From: CAZJWC01 sp964550125
GTDB taxonomy: Bacteria; Bacillota; Clostridia; Christensenellales; Borkfalkiaceae
NCBI GenBank assembly: GCA_964550125.1
Contig: CAZJWC010000002.1
Location: forward strand, 1-64,000
Direction: 5' to 3'
Length of the DNA: 64,000 nt
Shown one piece after another: positions 33,710 to 42,244 of the stretch (its first letter is position 1; each line of letters begins with the position of its first letter). Both the position numbers and the translations under genes were made by a program. Below the pieces are notes generated by a model. The model saw only the letters and a list, made by a program, of their open reading frames with translations. It did not search any database and was not told the DNA's origin.

Positions 33710-34321
33710 ATGGCTACTGTTTCTAAAAAGAAAAAATATTTAAAAAAGATAGAAAAAAAACATGCAGACTTCTCTAAAGATGCTATCGCAAACGCAGACG
33801 AGAGAGTTCAAAAGCGTTATTCATTAGTTAATATGCTAATCGGTGTTTTACTAATTGTTTTAAGCCTTTGTGCGATTATTAGTATATTAGGTCCTTTCAT
33901 TGATTTAGGATTTAAGTTTGGCGACCACGCATCAACAATTAAGGGTTATGAACTTATTGCTGGCGTATCAGGTGAATATATGGCAGAAAATGCTTATCAA
34001 ATGTTTACAACAAATGTACTTTTAATCGTTATATTTGTTTTGCCTATTATTGCAGGTGTATTATCAACTATCTTTAAAGGACAGTTGTGGGTTAAAATTG
34101 TTACGGCTCTTTTGTTTGTTGTATCTGCAATCGGCTTATTTTTAATCGTTCCCATTTCAATGACGAGTGCAACTACACAATTTTTAGATTCTTATAAAAC
34201 TTTTGAGGCTGCAAACTTCTGTAAAGCACCCTACTGGATAGGTACAGGATATTTGCTTTGTTCATTTATTGCTTTCTTTAAAGATGATGTTGCTAAAATG
34301 ACAATCAAGAATATTATTTAA
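33710..34321 (+). CDS. four-helix membrane protein, family member 1
   Basis: A 203-residue protein. A basic cytoplasmic N-terminus (residues 1-35) is followed by four hydrophobic helices at about 40-62, 98-118, 125-147 and 178-195. The helix 2-3 region VFVLPIIAGVLSTIF...VKIVTALLFVVSAIGLFLIVP resembles the genes at 37734 and 38285, and all share a loop with a KG-x-E/Q and FG or AG turn between helices 1 and 2. Unknown function. A strong consensus promoter suggests high expression. Confidence 0.65.
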   Translation: MATVSKKKKYLKKIEKKHADFSKDAIANADERVQKRYSLVNMLIGVLLIVLSLCAIISILGPFIDLGFKFGDHASTIKGYELIAGVSGEYMAENAYQMFTTNVLLIVIFVLPIIAGVLSTIFKGQLWVKIVTALLFVVSAIGLFLIVPISMTSATTQFLDSYKTFEAANFCKAPYWIGTGYLLCSFIAFFKDDVAKMTIKNII

Positions 34322-34332
34322 TTTTAAATATT

Positions 34333-34366
34333 AAAAAGAACTACCAACAAGGTAGTTCTTTTTTTA
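34333..34366. terminator. bidirectional terminator
   Basis: AAAAAGAACTACC pairs with GGTAGTTCTTTTT between convergent genes. Confidence 0.8.
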
Positions 34367-35704
34367 CTTTATTTTTGAATTTTTCCACTTATTAGAGAGT
34401 AAAAAAGAAATTGAAACTAAAAAGCCAATCGTCCAACCTATTCCCCATGCCCACCATAAGATAGGTATGCCAAAGTTTGCCGACAAAATGAAGGCTGATA
34501 TTACACGAGCAATAACATTTGAGGTTGTTGAAATCATAAATAAAACTATCGAACCAGAACCACGCAAGATGCCATCACTCAATATTTTTAAACCTATCAG
34601 CAGTATAAACGGAGAAACCATTTTAAGCATATTAACTCCACATTTTACGGCTTGAACAGAAGTGTCTTTTTCCATAAAAAGAAGAATAAACGGTTTTCCT
34701 AAAAAGGCAAATATAATGGTAATGGGTACTACCAAAAATAATAAAAAGATAATATCATATGCAAACGCAGGGTATATTCTTTCCCACTGGTCAGCACCTA
34801 TGTTTTGGGAAACAAAGTTTGAAAGCCCATTACCAACGGCTGAAAAAATTGATGTTGCAATGCTTATTAGTTTTATTGAGGCGATATAACCAGCCACTAC
34901 ATAACCTTCGCCATAACCGTTAATTATTTTTTGTATAATTATATTTCCTATTGAAATTGAGCCTTGTTGTAAAATACTGGGTATCGCTATCAAAACCAAA
35001 CTTTTAAAAAGTTTTTTTGAAAAGATAGGTGCTTTTTCAATGCAAGGTAGTTTTTTTATCTTTCTTATTAAAAATAAGATTGCAAGTATGGCACTTATTC
35101 CTTGACAAATAACTGTTGCAAGGGCTAACCCCATAACCCCAAGTGAAAATACTTTTACAAATAAAATATCAACAAATACATTTGCCGTAGATGATATAGC
35201 AAGAAAGACGAACGGAGTTTTTGAATCGCCCATTGCTGAAAAAACACCCGTTGCAACATTATAAAAAAATACAAATGGAATACCTATCGTATATACTATA
35301 AGGTATGAGTAAGAGTCAGCAAAATTTTCCTCTAGCGTTTCCATACCACGAAGCAACGGCTTTGTAAAGATAAATCCAAACGCCATAAGCAAAACGCAAA
35401 GACAACCAAAAACTATAAATGAAGTACTGATTGAAGTTTTCATTTCAGTATAGTTTTTTTCTCCTATAAGTCTGCTTGCAATTACCGAACAGGCTGTATT
35501 GCAACCAAAGGCAAAACAGGTGTAAATTAAGGTAATTTCGGAAGCGTTTCCAACACTTGCCAAAGCGTCTGTACTTATAAAATTTCCTGCAATTACTGTG
35601 TCTGCTAAATTGTATAAAAGTTGAAAAACCACACTGCCTAGCAGTGGCAAGGTATAAAGCCATAAGCAGTTGCGTACCTTTCCAACAGTTAAATCCTTAT
35701 TCAT
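34364..35704 (-). CDS. MATE family efflux transporter
   Basis: A 446-residue multidrug/toxin extrusion protein with twelve expected hydrophobic helices in two bundles. The start LWLYTLPLLGSVVFQLLYNLADTVIAGNF carries the usual helix 1 pattern and the second half begins at LIAIPSILQQG. MATE proteins export cationic drugs or metabolites by Na+ or H+ antiport; the substrate is unknown. Minus strand, against the local direction, single gene. Confidence 0.92.
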   Translation of the reverse strand: MNKDLTVGKVRNCLWLYTLPLLGSVVFQLLYNLADTVIAGNFISTDALASVGNASEITLIYTCFAFGCNTACSVIASRLIGEKNYTEMKTSISTSFIVFGCLCVLLMAFGFIFTKPLLRGMETLEENFADSYSYLIVYTIGIPFVFFYNVATGVFSAMGDSKTPFVFLAISSTANVFVDILFVKVFSLGVMGLALATVICQGISAILAILFLIRKIKKLPCIEKAPIFSKKLFKSLVLIAIPSILQQGSISIGNIIIQKIINGYGEGYVVAGYIASIKLISIATSIFSAVGNGLSNFVSQNIGADQWERIYPAFAYDIIFLLFLVVPITIIFAFLGKPFILLFMEKDTSVQAVKCGVNMLKMVSPFILLIGLKILSDGILRGSGSIVLFMISTTSNVIARVISAFILSANFGIPILWWAWGIGWTIGFLVSISFLLSNKWKNSKIK

Positions 35705-35838
35705 TTTTTGTCCTAAAAGTAATTTTTTTTGTTATTTTACCCTTATAAAAAAATGTTGTCAAGCATTTGGCTTTATTTTACAATACCCTTTGACTTTTTT
35801 GTTGGTTTATTTTAAAATAGGCTTAAAGGAGATTTTAT

Positions 35839-36372
35839 ATGGAAAAATATTTAATAGCAACTGATGTTCACGGCTCATTAGAATTTTATAATAAACTTGA
35901 AAAGAGAATTGAAGTTGAAAATCCCACAACCATTATTTTTTTGGGAGATTTATACTATCATGGTCCTCGTAATCCTTTACCTCAAGGTTATTCACCTATG
36001 GAAGTTTGTCAAAAAATAAAAGGCTTAAAAAACACTATTTTAATCAAGGGTAATTGCGATGCCGAAGTTGATGAAATGATAACCGAACGAGAGTTTGAAA
36101 GGGAAGTTTATTTGCAAATTAACGGAAGAAATTTTCTGTTTACACACGGGCATAAACTTTTCGAGCAAAAACAAAATCTTAAAGGAGTGGATTTTGTTGT
36201 TTACGGACATACGCATATAAACGAACTGTCTTCAATCAACGATACAACGTTAATCAACCTGTCCTCAATATCCCTTCCTAAGCAAAATGCTGAAAGATGC
36301 TATATGATAATTGACGATAAGATTGAAATTAAAAATTTACAAGGAGAAAAGTTTAATTATATAAAATTATAA
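35839..36372 (+). CDS. yfcE: YfcE-type phosphodiesterase
   Basis: A 177-residue calcineurin-like metallophosphoesterase. Metal-binding motifs are visible in order: DVHGS (residues 9-13), GDLYYHG, GNCDAEVD, FTHGHK and YGHTH. The YfcE/MJ0936 group hydrolyses phosphodiesters in vitro; the natural substrate is unclear. The start has AAAGGAGA upstream, and TTGACT and TAAAAT boxes lie about 40-75 bases before. Confidence 0.92.
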   Translation: MEKYLIATDVHGSLEFYNKLEKRIEVENPTTIIFLGDLYYHGPRNPLPQGYSPMEVCQKIKGLKNTILIKGNCDAEVDEMITEREFEREVYLQINGRNFLFTHGHKLFEQKQNLKGVDFVVYGHTHINELSSINDTTLINLSSISLPKQNAERCYMIIDDKIEIKNLQGEKFNYIKL

Positions 36373-36390
36373 AATAATTAAAGAAAATAT

Positions 36391-36420
36391 AAAAAGACAG
36401 GTTTATTACCTGTCTTTTTT
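36391..36420. terminator. bidirectional terminator between yfcE and tRNA-Arg
   Basis: AAAAAGACAGGT pairs with ACCTGTCTTTTT and abuts the encoded CCA of the tRNA on the other strand. Confidence 0.8.
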
Positions 36421-36495
36421 GGTCTACCCGTTGGGAGTTGAACCCAAAATGACGTCGTCGGAGGACGTTGTTTTATCCAATTAGACTACGGATAG
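36420..36495 (-). tRNA. tRNA-Arg (CCG)
   Basis: On the minus strand the 7-bp acceptor is CTATCCG with CGGGTAG (one G-U pair), the anticodon stem is ACGTC/GACGT with loop CTCCGAC (anticodon CCG, codon CGG), and the T arm is TTGGG-TTCAACT-CCCAA. The discriminator is A and CCA is encoded. The D stem has one C-A mismatch. CGG is a rare codon in such an AT-rich genome. Confidence 0.92.
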
Positions 36496-36528
36496 ATATT
36501 TGTAAACTTTACTTTTTACAAATTATAG

Positions 36529-36562
36529 CATAAAGAATAAATTAAAGCAAAAATAATTTATC
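36529..36562 (-). promoter_or_regulatory. tRNA-Arg promoter region
   Basis: On the minus strand TTGCTT, about 17 bases, TATAAT. Between it and the tRNA lies an 8-bp inverted repeat, TTTGTAAA and TTTACAAA (about 36500-36523). Coordinates approximate. Confidence 0.5.
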
Positions 36563-36618
36563 TTTTTTATTTACTATGATATAATTAAGTAAAAATTTTT
36601 AGGAAGGTTAAATCATTT

Positions 36619-37707
36619 ATGGGCAAAACGGTTGTCGTTGGTATGAGTGGTGGTGTTGATAGTTCGGTTGCCGCCTTGTTGTTAAAAAAACAAGGTTATA
36701 ACGTGGTCGGGCTTTTCATGAAAAACTGGGAAGAAGTTGAGGAGAACGGCTGTTGTACGGCAGAGGAAGATTATGCTGATGTTCGTAGAGTTTGCAATTT
36801 AATTGATATACCTTACTATTCAGTAAATTTCGCAAAAGAATATATGAATAGAGTTTTTAAATATTTTTTAGAGGAATATAACGCAGGCAGAACTCCTAAT
36901 CCTGATGTTCTATGTAATAGAGAAATTAAATTTGGACCTTTTAAAGATTACGCTTTATCCCTTGGTGCTGACTATATTGCTACGGGGCATTACTGTGATA
37001 TAAAGGTTGAAAATGGCAAAAGTTATCTTTTAAAGGCAAAGGACCAAAGCAAAGACCAAACATATTTTTTAAATCAAGTCAGTCAAAAGCAACTTGAAAA
37101 TGTGCTTTTTCCTCTTGGAAAAATTGAAAAGAGTGAGGTTAGAAAAATTGCAGAGGAGTATAACCTTGCAACTGCTCGCAAAAAGGACAGCACTGGTATT
37201 TGCTTTATAGGTGAGAGAAATTTTAGAAAATTTTTGCAAACTTATATTCCTGCCAAAAAGGGAAAAATGATGACTTATGACGGAAAGGAAATAGGTGAGC
37301 ATCTTGGTTTAATGTACTATACGATAGGGCAACGGAAGGGACTTGACATAGGTGGACAAAAGGGAGATAAGGACGGAGGAAGATGGTTTGTTATTGAAAA
37401 GGATTTAAAAAATAATATTCTATATGTCGCCCACGGAGATGAGAGTAAGTTGTATTCAAATGCTTGCAAGGTTAGTCATTTTAACTGGATTCCTGAAATG
37501 CCTGAAGAAAAGAGATTTGAGTGCTATGCGAAATTTAGATATAGACAGAGTGAGCAAAAAGTTGTAGTAAACATTGAGGAGGACGGAAATCTTTTAATAG
37601 AGTTTGACGAACCTCAAAGAGCAGTAACCGAAGGTCAATTTGCTGTACTTTATAAAGAGGACAAATGTATCGGTGGTGGCATTATTGAAAAAGCAATTTT
37701 CTATTAA
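36619..37707 (+). CDS. mnmA: tRNA-specific 2-thiouridylase MnmA
   Basis: A 362-residue enzyme that thiolates U34 of tRNAs for Lys, Glu and Gln. The PP-loop is SGGVDSS (10-16), the catalytic Cys pair is in NPDVLCN (Cys99) and GICFIGE (Cys195), and KDQTYFL is the tRNA-contacting motif. Length is normal. AGGAAGG precedes the ATG by about 9 bases. Single gene with a terminator. Confidence 0.96.
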   Translation: MGKTVVVGMSGGVDSSVAALLLKKQGYNVVGLFMKNWEEVEENGCCTAEEDYADVRRVCNLIDIPYYSVNFAKEYMNRVFKYFLEEYNAGRTPNPDVLCNREIKFGPFKDYALSLGADYIATGHYCDIKVENGKSYLLKAKDQSKDQTYFLNQVSQKQLENVLFPLGKIEKSEVRKIAEEYNLATARKKDSTGICFIGERNFRKFLQTYIPAKKGKMMTYDGKEIGEHLGLMYYTIGQRKGLDIGGQKGDKDGGRWFVIEKDLKNNILYVAHGDESKLYSNACKVSHFNWIPEMPEEKRFECYAKFRYRQSEQKVVVNIEEDGNLLIEFDEPQRAVTEGQFAVLYKEDKCIGGGIIEKAIFY

Positions 37708-37736
37708 AAAAAGGACTTGAAAAAGTCCTTTTTTTA
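37705..37736. terminator. bidirectional terminator after mnmA
   Basis: AAAAAGGACTT pairs with AAGTCCTTTTT between convergent genes. Confidence 0.8.
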
Positions 37737-38231
37737 TTTTGAAGTGAGGGTAAAGAAGGAACACATACAAGCAATGCTTGATAAAATTCCACTTATAACT
37801 ACCCCTATTTGTCTTTGAGTAATTATTGTTGCAGAGTTGGTATAAAATTTAAAAGCATCACCTACGAAAGCGTCAATTAAAAGGCTGGGCATTAAAAATA
37901 GAAGCAATGCACCACTTGCAAAACAAATAACCGACAAAATTTTCGTAACAGGGTGTTTTATTAAACCAAGTATACCACCAACAATGGGTAGCGTAAAGGC
38001 TAGAAAAGCAAAATAATTAAAAGACAAAATTACACACTTACCCGTAACAAGAGTACCTGTAGGACCTTCATATTGTAGATATTTTGAAAGCCCAAATACA
38101 ATTTCAGTTCCTTTAAAGGTTGTTTGGTTGCATTTTAAACAATCGGTAAAGATAAATAAAAATGAAATTATACCAAGAGCAAAAGTTGTATATGATATTA
38201 TTGAAATGAATAAATTTTTATTGCTTTTCAT
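37734..38231 (-). CDS. four-helix membrane protein, family member 2
   Basis: A 165-residue protein with four hydrophobic helices (about 9-28, 68-88, 95-115, 138-160). The loop after helix 1 reads FKGTEIVFGLSKYL, and helices 2-3 read LPIVGGILGLIKHPVTKILSVICFASGALLLF. It aligns well with its neighbour at 38285 and more loosely with 33710. The start at 38231 has GGGGG before it. It is the second gene of the minus-strand pair. Function unknown. Confidence 0.65.
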   Translation of the reverse strand: MKSNKNLFISIISYTTFALGIISFLFIFTDCLKCNQTTFKGTEIVFGLSKYLQYEGPTGTLVTGKCVILSFNYFAFLAFTLPIVGGILGLIKHPVTKILSVICFASGALLLFLMPSLLIDAFVGDAFKFYTNSATIITQRQIGVVISGILSSIACMCSFFTLTSK

Positions 38232-38247
38232 ATAGCCCCCTTTTAAT

Positions 38248-38273
38248 AAAAAAACGCCCAAACGGGCGTTTTA
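38248..38273 (-). terminator. terminator between the paired membrane genes
   Basis: AAAACGCCC pairs with GGGCGTTTT, downstream of the 38285-38752 gene on the minus strand. It may partly separate expression of the pair. Confidence 0.65.
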
Positions 38274-38284
38274 AATTTTTAAAA

Positions 38285-38752
38285 TTAGTCGTTTGCTAAA
38301 ATTCTTAACACGTTAACAGTTACACCACTCGCACAGCAACAACTTGCAATAGAAATGGGTAATTTAAGTGTAACACTAGCAGCATCAATATTTTCATAGA
38401 GAGGTGAGCAAGCACCAAAATATGTAGTGATAAAGAAGAATAAAAGTAAAGCACCACCAAAAGCACAAGCGCCTAGGATTTTTGTGATAAAGTTATCAAT
38501 AAAACCTAAAACAGCACCAACCAGAGGAAGACAGAAAGCAAGAACAACCCAGAAGTTAAACTCGAAAACTTCTACTTCTATAAATCCAGCGGTTTTAGAG
38601 TAACCAAATGCAACTTGACTTCCCTTGTATGTAACAGTATCACCCAATACACTGAAGCAATCTAAAAACATCATACAAAAAGCCGCTACACCAAGCGCTA
38701 ATAGTACTAGACCGAAAGCAAATGAAATATCATGTTTTTCATGTTTAGCCAT
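38285..38752 (-). CDS. four-helix membrane protein, family member 3
   Basis: A 155-residue protein paralogous to the next gene. Shared features are the acidic end of helix 1 (FLDCFSVL), loop YKGSQVAFGYSKTAG, and helices 2-3 LPLVGAVLGFIDNFITKILGACAFGGALLLFF. The C-terminal helix is Cys-rich (ASCCCASG). AGGAGG gives a strong ribosome site. Function unknown. Confidence 0.68.
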   Translation of the reverse strand: MAKHEKHDISFAFGLVLLALGVAAFCMMFLDCFSVLGDTVTYKGSQVAFGYSKTAGFIEVEVFEFNFWVVLAFCLPLVGAVLGFIDNFITKILGACAFGGALLLFFFITTYFGACSPLYENIDAASVTLKLPISIASCCCASGVTVNVLRILAND

Positions 38753-38888
38753 GATAAACCCTCCTAAAATTTTTAATTTAGTGTGTAAATAATATCACAA
38801 TTATTTTTATTTGGCAAGTAAATGAAAGTATAAAATTATTCAAGGCTGTCAATAACATTTAAAAATAAATTATTTAAAGGTAGAAATA

Positions 38889-39434
38889 ATGAAAAAAACG
38901 GGTATAACTTTAACGATATTATTCATAATAATTGTGGTTGTGGCGGTAGGTATTTTTAATGGTCAAACAAAGGGAGAAAAAGAAGATTTTGCTGAAACTA
39001 CTTATTTTAGATTGCATATAAGAGCAAACTCAAATAGCAACCTCGACCAACAGGTAAAATATGAGATTAAGGAAAATGTTGTAGAGTTTTTAACTCCTTA
39101 CGTTCAAGGTTGCAAAAGCAAAGAGGAGGCAATGATTGTTATTAAAAGTCTTTCTGGTGAGGTTGAAAATATCATCGACAAGATTTTGATAAAAAAGGGG
39201 TTTTCTTATAAGTCAAGTTGTGATTTAAGGAGAGAGTATTTTCCTACAAGAGTATACCAAAATGAAACTTTACAGGCAGGAGAGTACGATAGTCTTATTA
39301 TCAATCTTGGTAGCGGAAAGGGTGATAACTGGTGGTGTGTTATTTATCCACCACTTTGTTTTACAGGAGAGAATAACAGCGAGATTACATACAAAAGTAA
39401 AATGATTGAGTTGTTTAAGAAAATATTTAACTGA
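38889..39434 (+). CDS. spoIIR: stage II sporulation protein R
   Basis: A 181-residue SpoIIR. The N-terminal signal/anchor (about residues 5-24) is followed by the hallmark FRLHIRANSNSNLDQ, then REYFPTRVY, LQAGEYDSLIINLG and NWWCVIYPPLCF. SpoIIR is secreted from the forespore and triggers SpoIIGA to process pro-sigma-E in the mother cell. The best single proof that the organism sporulates. The sleB-ypeB pair follows. Confidence 0.95.
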   Translation: MKKTGITLTILFIIIVVVAVGIFNGQTKGEKEDFAETTYFRLHIRANSNSNLDQQVKYEIKENVVEFLTPYVQGCKSKEEAMIVIKSLSGEVENIIDKILIKKGFSYKSSCDLRREYFPTRVYQNETLQAGEYDSLIINLGSGKGDNWWCVIYPPLCFTGENNSEITYKSKMIELFKKIFN

Positions 39435-39456
39435 CATAATAAATTAAGGGGGAAAT

Positions 39457-40167
39457 ATGAATAAACTTATTAAAATAAGTGCGATTGTTTTAGTGTTGTT
39501 AAGTTTGTGTATTTTTTCAACTGTTGCGATAAATCAAACGAAAACTGCTGGTTTAAGTGGGAACGTTTCTGCAATCGGTGTGGCAACATTAAAACAAGGC
39601 AGTACAGGTAGTGATGTGAAAACTGTACAGCAAAGACTAAAAAATTGGGGATATTATACGGGAAGTGTTGATGGAATTTATGGCAGTCAAACTAAAAAAG
39701 CCGTTGAGTATTTTCAACGCAAAAACGGTTTAACGGTTGACGGTATCGTAGGAACGCAAACTTATAATGCGTTGGGATTAGGATATATGGCTTCAAGTTC
39801 ATCTTCATCATATACGAGTGCAGACCTTACTTTGCTTGCTAAATGCATAAATGCAGAAGCAAGGGGAGAGCCCTATACTGGACAAGTTGCTGTTGGTGCA
39901 GTGGTTTTAAACCGTGTTAGAAGCAGTTCTTTTCCTAACACAATATCAGGTGTAATTTATCAAGCAGGTGCGTTCAGTTCAGTCAATGACGGACAAATCA
40001 ATTTAACGCCCACGCAGTCGGCAATCAACGCAGCAAGAGATGCTATGAACGGTTGGGACCCTACTTACGGTGCGTTATATTTTTATAATCCTGCAAAGTC
40101 AACGAGTTCGTGGATTTTTTCAAGAACTACAATAACAACGATAGGCAATCATGTTTTTGCAATGTAG
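39457..40167 (+). CDS. sleB: spore cortex-lytic enzyme SleB
   Basis: A 236-residue protein. A signal peptide (1-28) is followed by a peptidoglycan-binding domain (about 48-108, GSTGSDVKTVQQRL, YGSQTKKAVEYFQ) and the SleB hydrolase domain (about 122-236, with CINAEARGEPYTGQVAVGAVVLNRV). It is a lytic transglycosylase that degrades spore cortex at germination. GGGGG precedes the ATG. Followed by ypeB as in Bacillus. Confidence 0.95.
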   Translation: MNKLIKISAIVLVLLSLCIFSTVAINQTKTAGLSGNVSAIGVATLKQGSTGSDVKTVQQRLKNWGYYTGSVDGIYGSQTKKAVEYFQRKNGLTVDGIVGTQTYNALGLGYMASSSSSSYTSADLTLLAKCINAEARGEPYTGQVAVGAVVLNRVRSSSFPNTISGVIYQAGAFSSVNDGQINLTPTQSAINAARDAMNGWDPTYGALYFYNPAKSTSSWIFSRTTITTIGNHVFAM

Positions 40168-40178
40168 TGAGGTAAGAT

Positions 40179-42011
40179 ATGAGTGAAGAAAAAGAAAAGA
40201 GTACGAGTGGTAGCGAAAAGGTAGATGAGATTGTAAAGGAAAAGAAACAATCTAAAACACAGCCTAAAAAGAATAGTGGCTTAAAGAGTAAAAGTACCAC
40301 TCAAAAAAAGAAAAACGGTTTAGAAAAGGCAACAATTCAGCCTACACCCAAGAGTGAAATAAAAAAAGAAGAAACACAAGAGGAAAATCGAAAGACGAAA
40401 GTTTTAAAGGAAAAGAAAAACGCTAAAACGAGAGAAGAAATAGCAAAACTAAAAGCAGAAAAGAAGGAAAAGAAAGCCCAAATCAAGCAAGAAAAGTTAC
40501 AGGCTAAACTTAAAAAGCGTGAAGAAAAAGAGGCTAAAATTGCAGAAATTAAGAGAAAGCGCCTAGAAAAGAAATCTGAATTAGAAAAGCGTAAAGCAGA
40601 GAGTGTAAACGACAAAAAAGAGAAAAAGGCAACAAGTAAACAAAGGACAGAAAAGAGTGAAAAGAAAAAAGAAAGAAACGGACAGCAAAATCTTGGATTT
40701 TGGATTACTGCCGTTTGCGTACTAGGTGCAACCACTCTTGCTATGACAACTCTGTTTGCCGTAAACAAAATAGAGACTGGTAATTGGAAAGATGCAGTAG
40801 GCTCAACCTATTCAAGTTCAATGTATGAGTTGACAGGACTAACTGAAAATATGAATAACGACCTGTCAAAATTAAGAGTTTCAAATTCACCTGAAATGCA
40901 AAGAGGAATTTTGACTGATATAATTATTCAAAGTCAATTAAGTATGTCCTCTCTTGAAAAAATGCCTATCTCAATGATGTATACTCAAACCATGTCAGCG
41001 TTTATGAACAATGTAAACACAGAAGCAAGAATTTTGCTAGATAAGGTGAATAGGGGAGAAAGCATGACAAGTGAGGAGTTTGAAGTTGTTGAGTATATGT
41101 ACAATACTAACTTAAAAATTCAAAACGAGTTAAATGTGCTTTCAAATCATATTAGCAATGAAGAAATCTCAAAGGTACTAAAAGAGGATATGCAAAGCGA
41201 GGTTTATACAAATCTTGAAAGATTGCAAAAGGAAGTTGTAGAAACGCCTTCAACATTATCGGGAAGTATTTTTTCTGGTGAAAAGCAAGTTTCAAAAATG
41301 AAAGGACTTGAAAATCTACAAGAAGTGAGTGTAGAAAAAGCTTTGCAAAATTGTAACGAGTTTTTAAAGGAGCATAATCTTTCTAACCTAACTTATCAGG
41401 GTGAAACGGTTACTGAAAGTTTAACTTGCTACAACTTTAACTGTCAGGACGATATGGGTAGAAGTGTTTTTGCACAGGTAACAAAAAATGGTGGCAAATT
41501 AATGTTCTTTAATATGTATGAAGAGTGTCAAAATTCAAATCTTGATGTCAACGTTTGTGTGCAAAAAGGCAAGGAGTTTTTGTCAGCAATAGGTATCGAC
41601 AATGTTAAAGAGGTTTGGATAAATGAAAGTGGCAACGATTGTCAAATTGACTATGCTTATGTACAAGAAGGAGTTGTAGTTTATACTGATGTTATTAAGG
41701 TAAACGTGTGCAAGGAGAGTGGTAAGGTGATTGGTATTGATGCTATTGCTTACTATTTAAATCATCATACGAGAGAAAACATTACGCCAACAATCACAAT
41801 GGACGAGGCTAAAGCAAATCTGTCAAACAAAATTTCAAGCCAAGCGACAGGACTTTGTTATATTCCTGTGGGAAATGAGGAAGTGCTTGCTTACGAGTTT
41901 GTGTGCCAGTATCAAGATACAACTTATTTTATCTATATTGACGCAAAAGACGGCAAGGAAGTAAAAATTGCGCAGGTTATGCCTACATCTCAAGGTAGTT
42001 TACTTGTGTAA
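40179..42011 (+). CDS. ypeB: germination protein YpeB with a long basic N-terminal extension
   Basis: A 610-residue protein; YpeB is usually about 450. Residues about 170-610 fit YpeB: a transmembrane helix (173-194), the Asn/Ser-rich helical domain (ELTGLTENMNNDLSKL) and C-terminal PepSY-like repeats (FLSAIGIDNVKEVW, YVQEGVVVYTDVIKV, DAKDGKEV). Residues 1-170 are an added Lys/Glu-rich segment, predicted coiled coil or disordered and cytoplasmic. YpeB is needed for SleB localisation in the spore. Last gene before the toxin island. Confidence 0.88.
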   Translation: MSEEKEKSTSGSEKVDEIVKEKKQSKTQPKKNSGLKSKSTTQKKKNGLEKATIQPTPKSEIKKEETQEENRKTKVLKEKKNAKTREEIAKLKAEKKEKKAQIKQEKLQAKLKKREEKEAKIAEIKRKRLEKKSELEKRKAESVNDKKEKKATSKQRTEKSEKKKERNGQQNLGFWITAVCVLGATTLAMTTLFAVNKIETGNWKDAVGSTYSSSMYELTGLTENMNNDLSKLRVSNSPEMQRGILTDIIIQSQLSMSSLEKMPISMMYTQTMSAFMNNVNTEARILLDKVNRGESMTSEEFEVVEYMYNTNLKIQNELNVLSNHISNEEISKVLKEDMQSEVYTNLERLQKEVVETPSTLSGSIFSGEKQVSKMKGLENLQEVSVEKALQNCNEFLKEHNLSNLTYQGETVTESLTCYNFNCQDDMGRSVFAQVTKNGGKLMFFNMYEECQNSNLDVNVCVQKGKEFLSAIGIDNVKEVWINESGNDCQIDYAYVQEGVVVYTDVIKVNVCKESGKVIGIDAIAYYLNHHTRENITPTITMDEAKANLSNKISSQATGLCYIPVGNEEVLAYEFVCQYQDTTYFIYIDAKDGKEVKIAQVMPTSQGSLLV

Positions 42012-42061
42012 CTTAATATAAAAGGGTTAATTAAGTACCCTAAATAGCGTAAAAGTAAAAC

Positions 42062-42100
42062 AGCCCAGATATAAAGAGTTTCCTTTATGTCTGGGCTTTT
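42062..42100 (+). terminator. terminator of the sleB-ypeB operon
   Basis: AGCCCAGA.ATAAAG pairs with CTTTATGTCTGGGCT, then T-rich. It marks the left edge of the accessory island. Confidence 0.75.
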
Positions 42101-42118
42101 ATATTTATTTTGTTCAAA

Positions 42119-42235
42119 TTTAAATACTTAACCAAATTACATAAATAATTGTAATTGTTTACAAATAAGTTTTTAATTCTTTTTGTATATTCATTTTAAT
42201 TCTCATAATGCCGACTTTTTAATAATAAAGAAAAT
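42119..42235 (-). pseudogene. fossil of the type-B toxin end and its immunity start
   Basis: On the minus strand this copies the junction around 48233-48345: the last toxin residues (Tyr-Tyr-stop), the AAAAAGT-GG spacer, and the immunity start (MRIKMNIQKEL beside MKTKMDIQKEL). The frame then breaks by a small deletion and meets a stop. The downstream TTGGTTAAGTATTTAAA is retained. A second fossil with the same damage lies at 45116-45177. Confidence 0.7.
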
Positions 42236-42244
42236 TACGTAATG

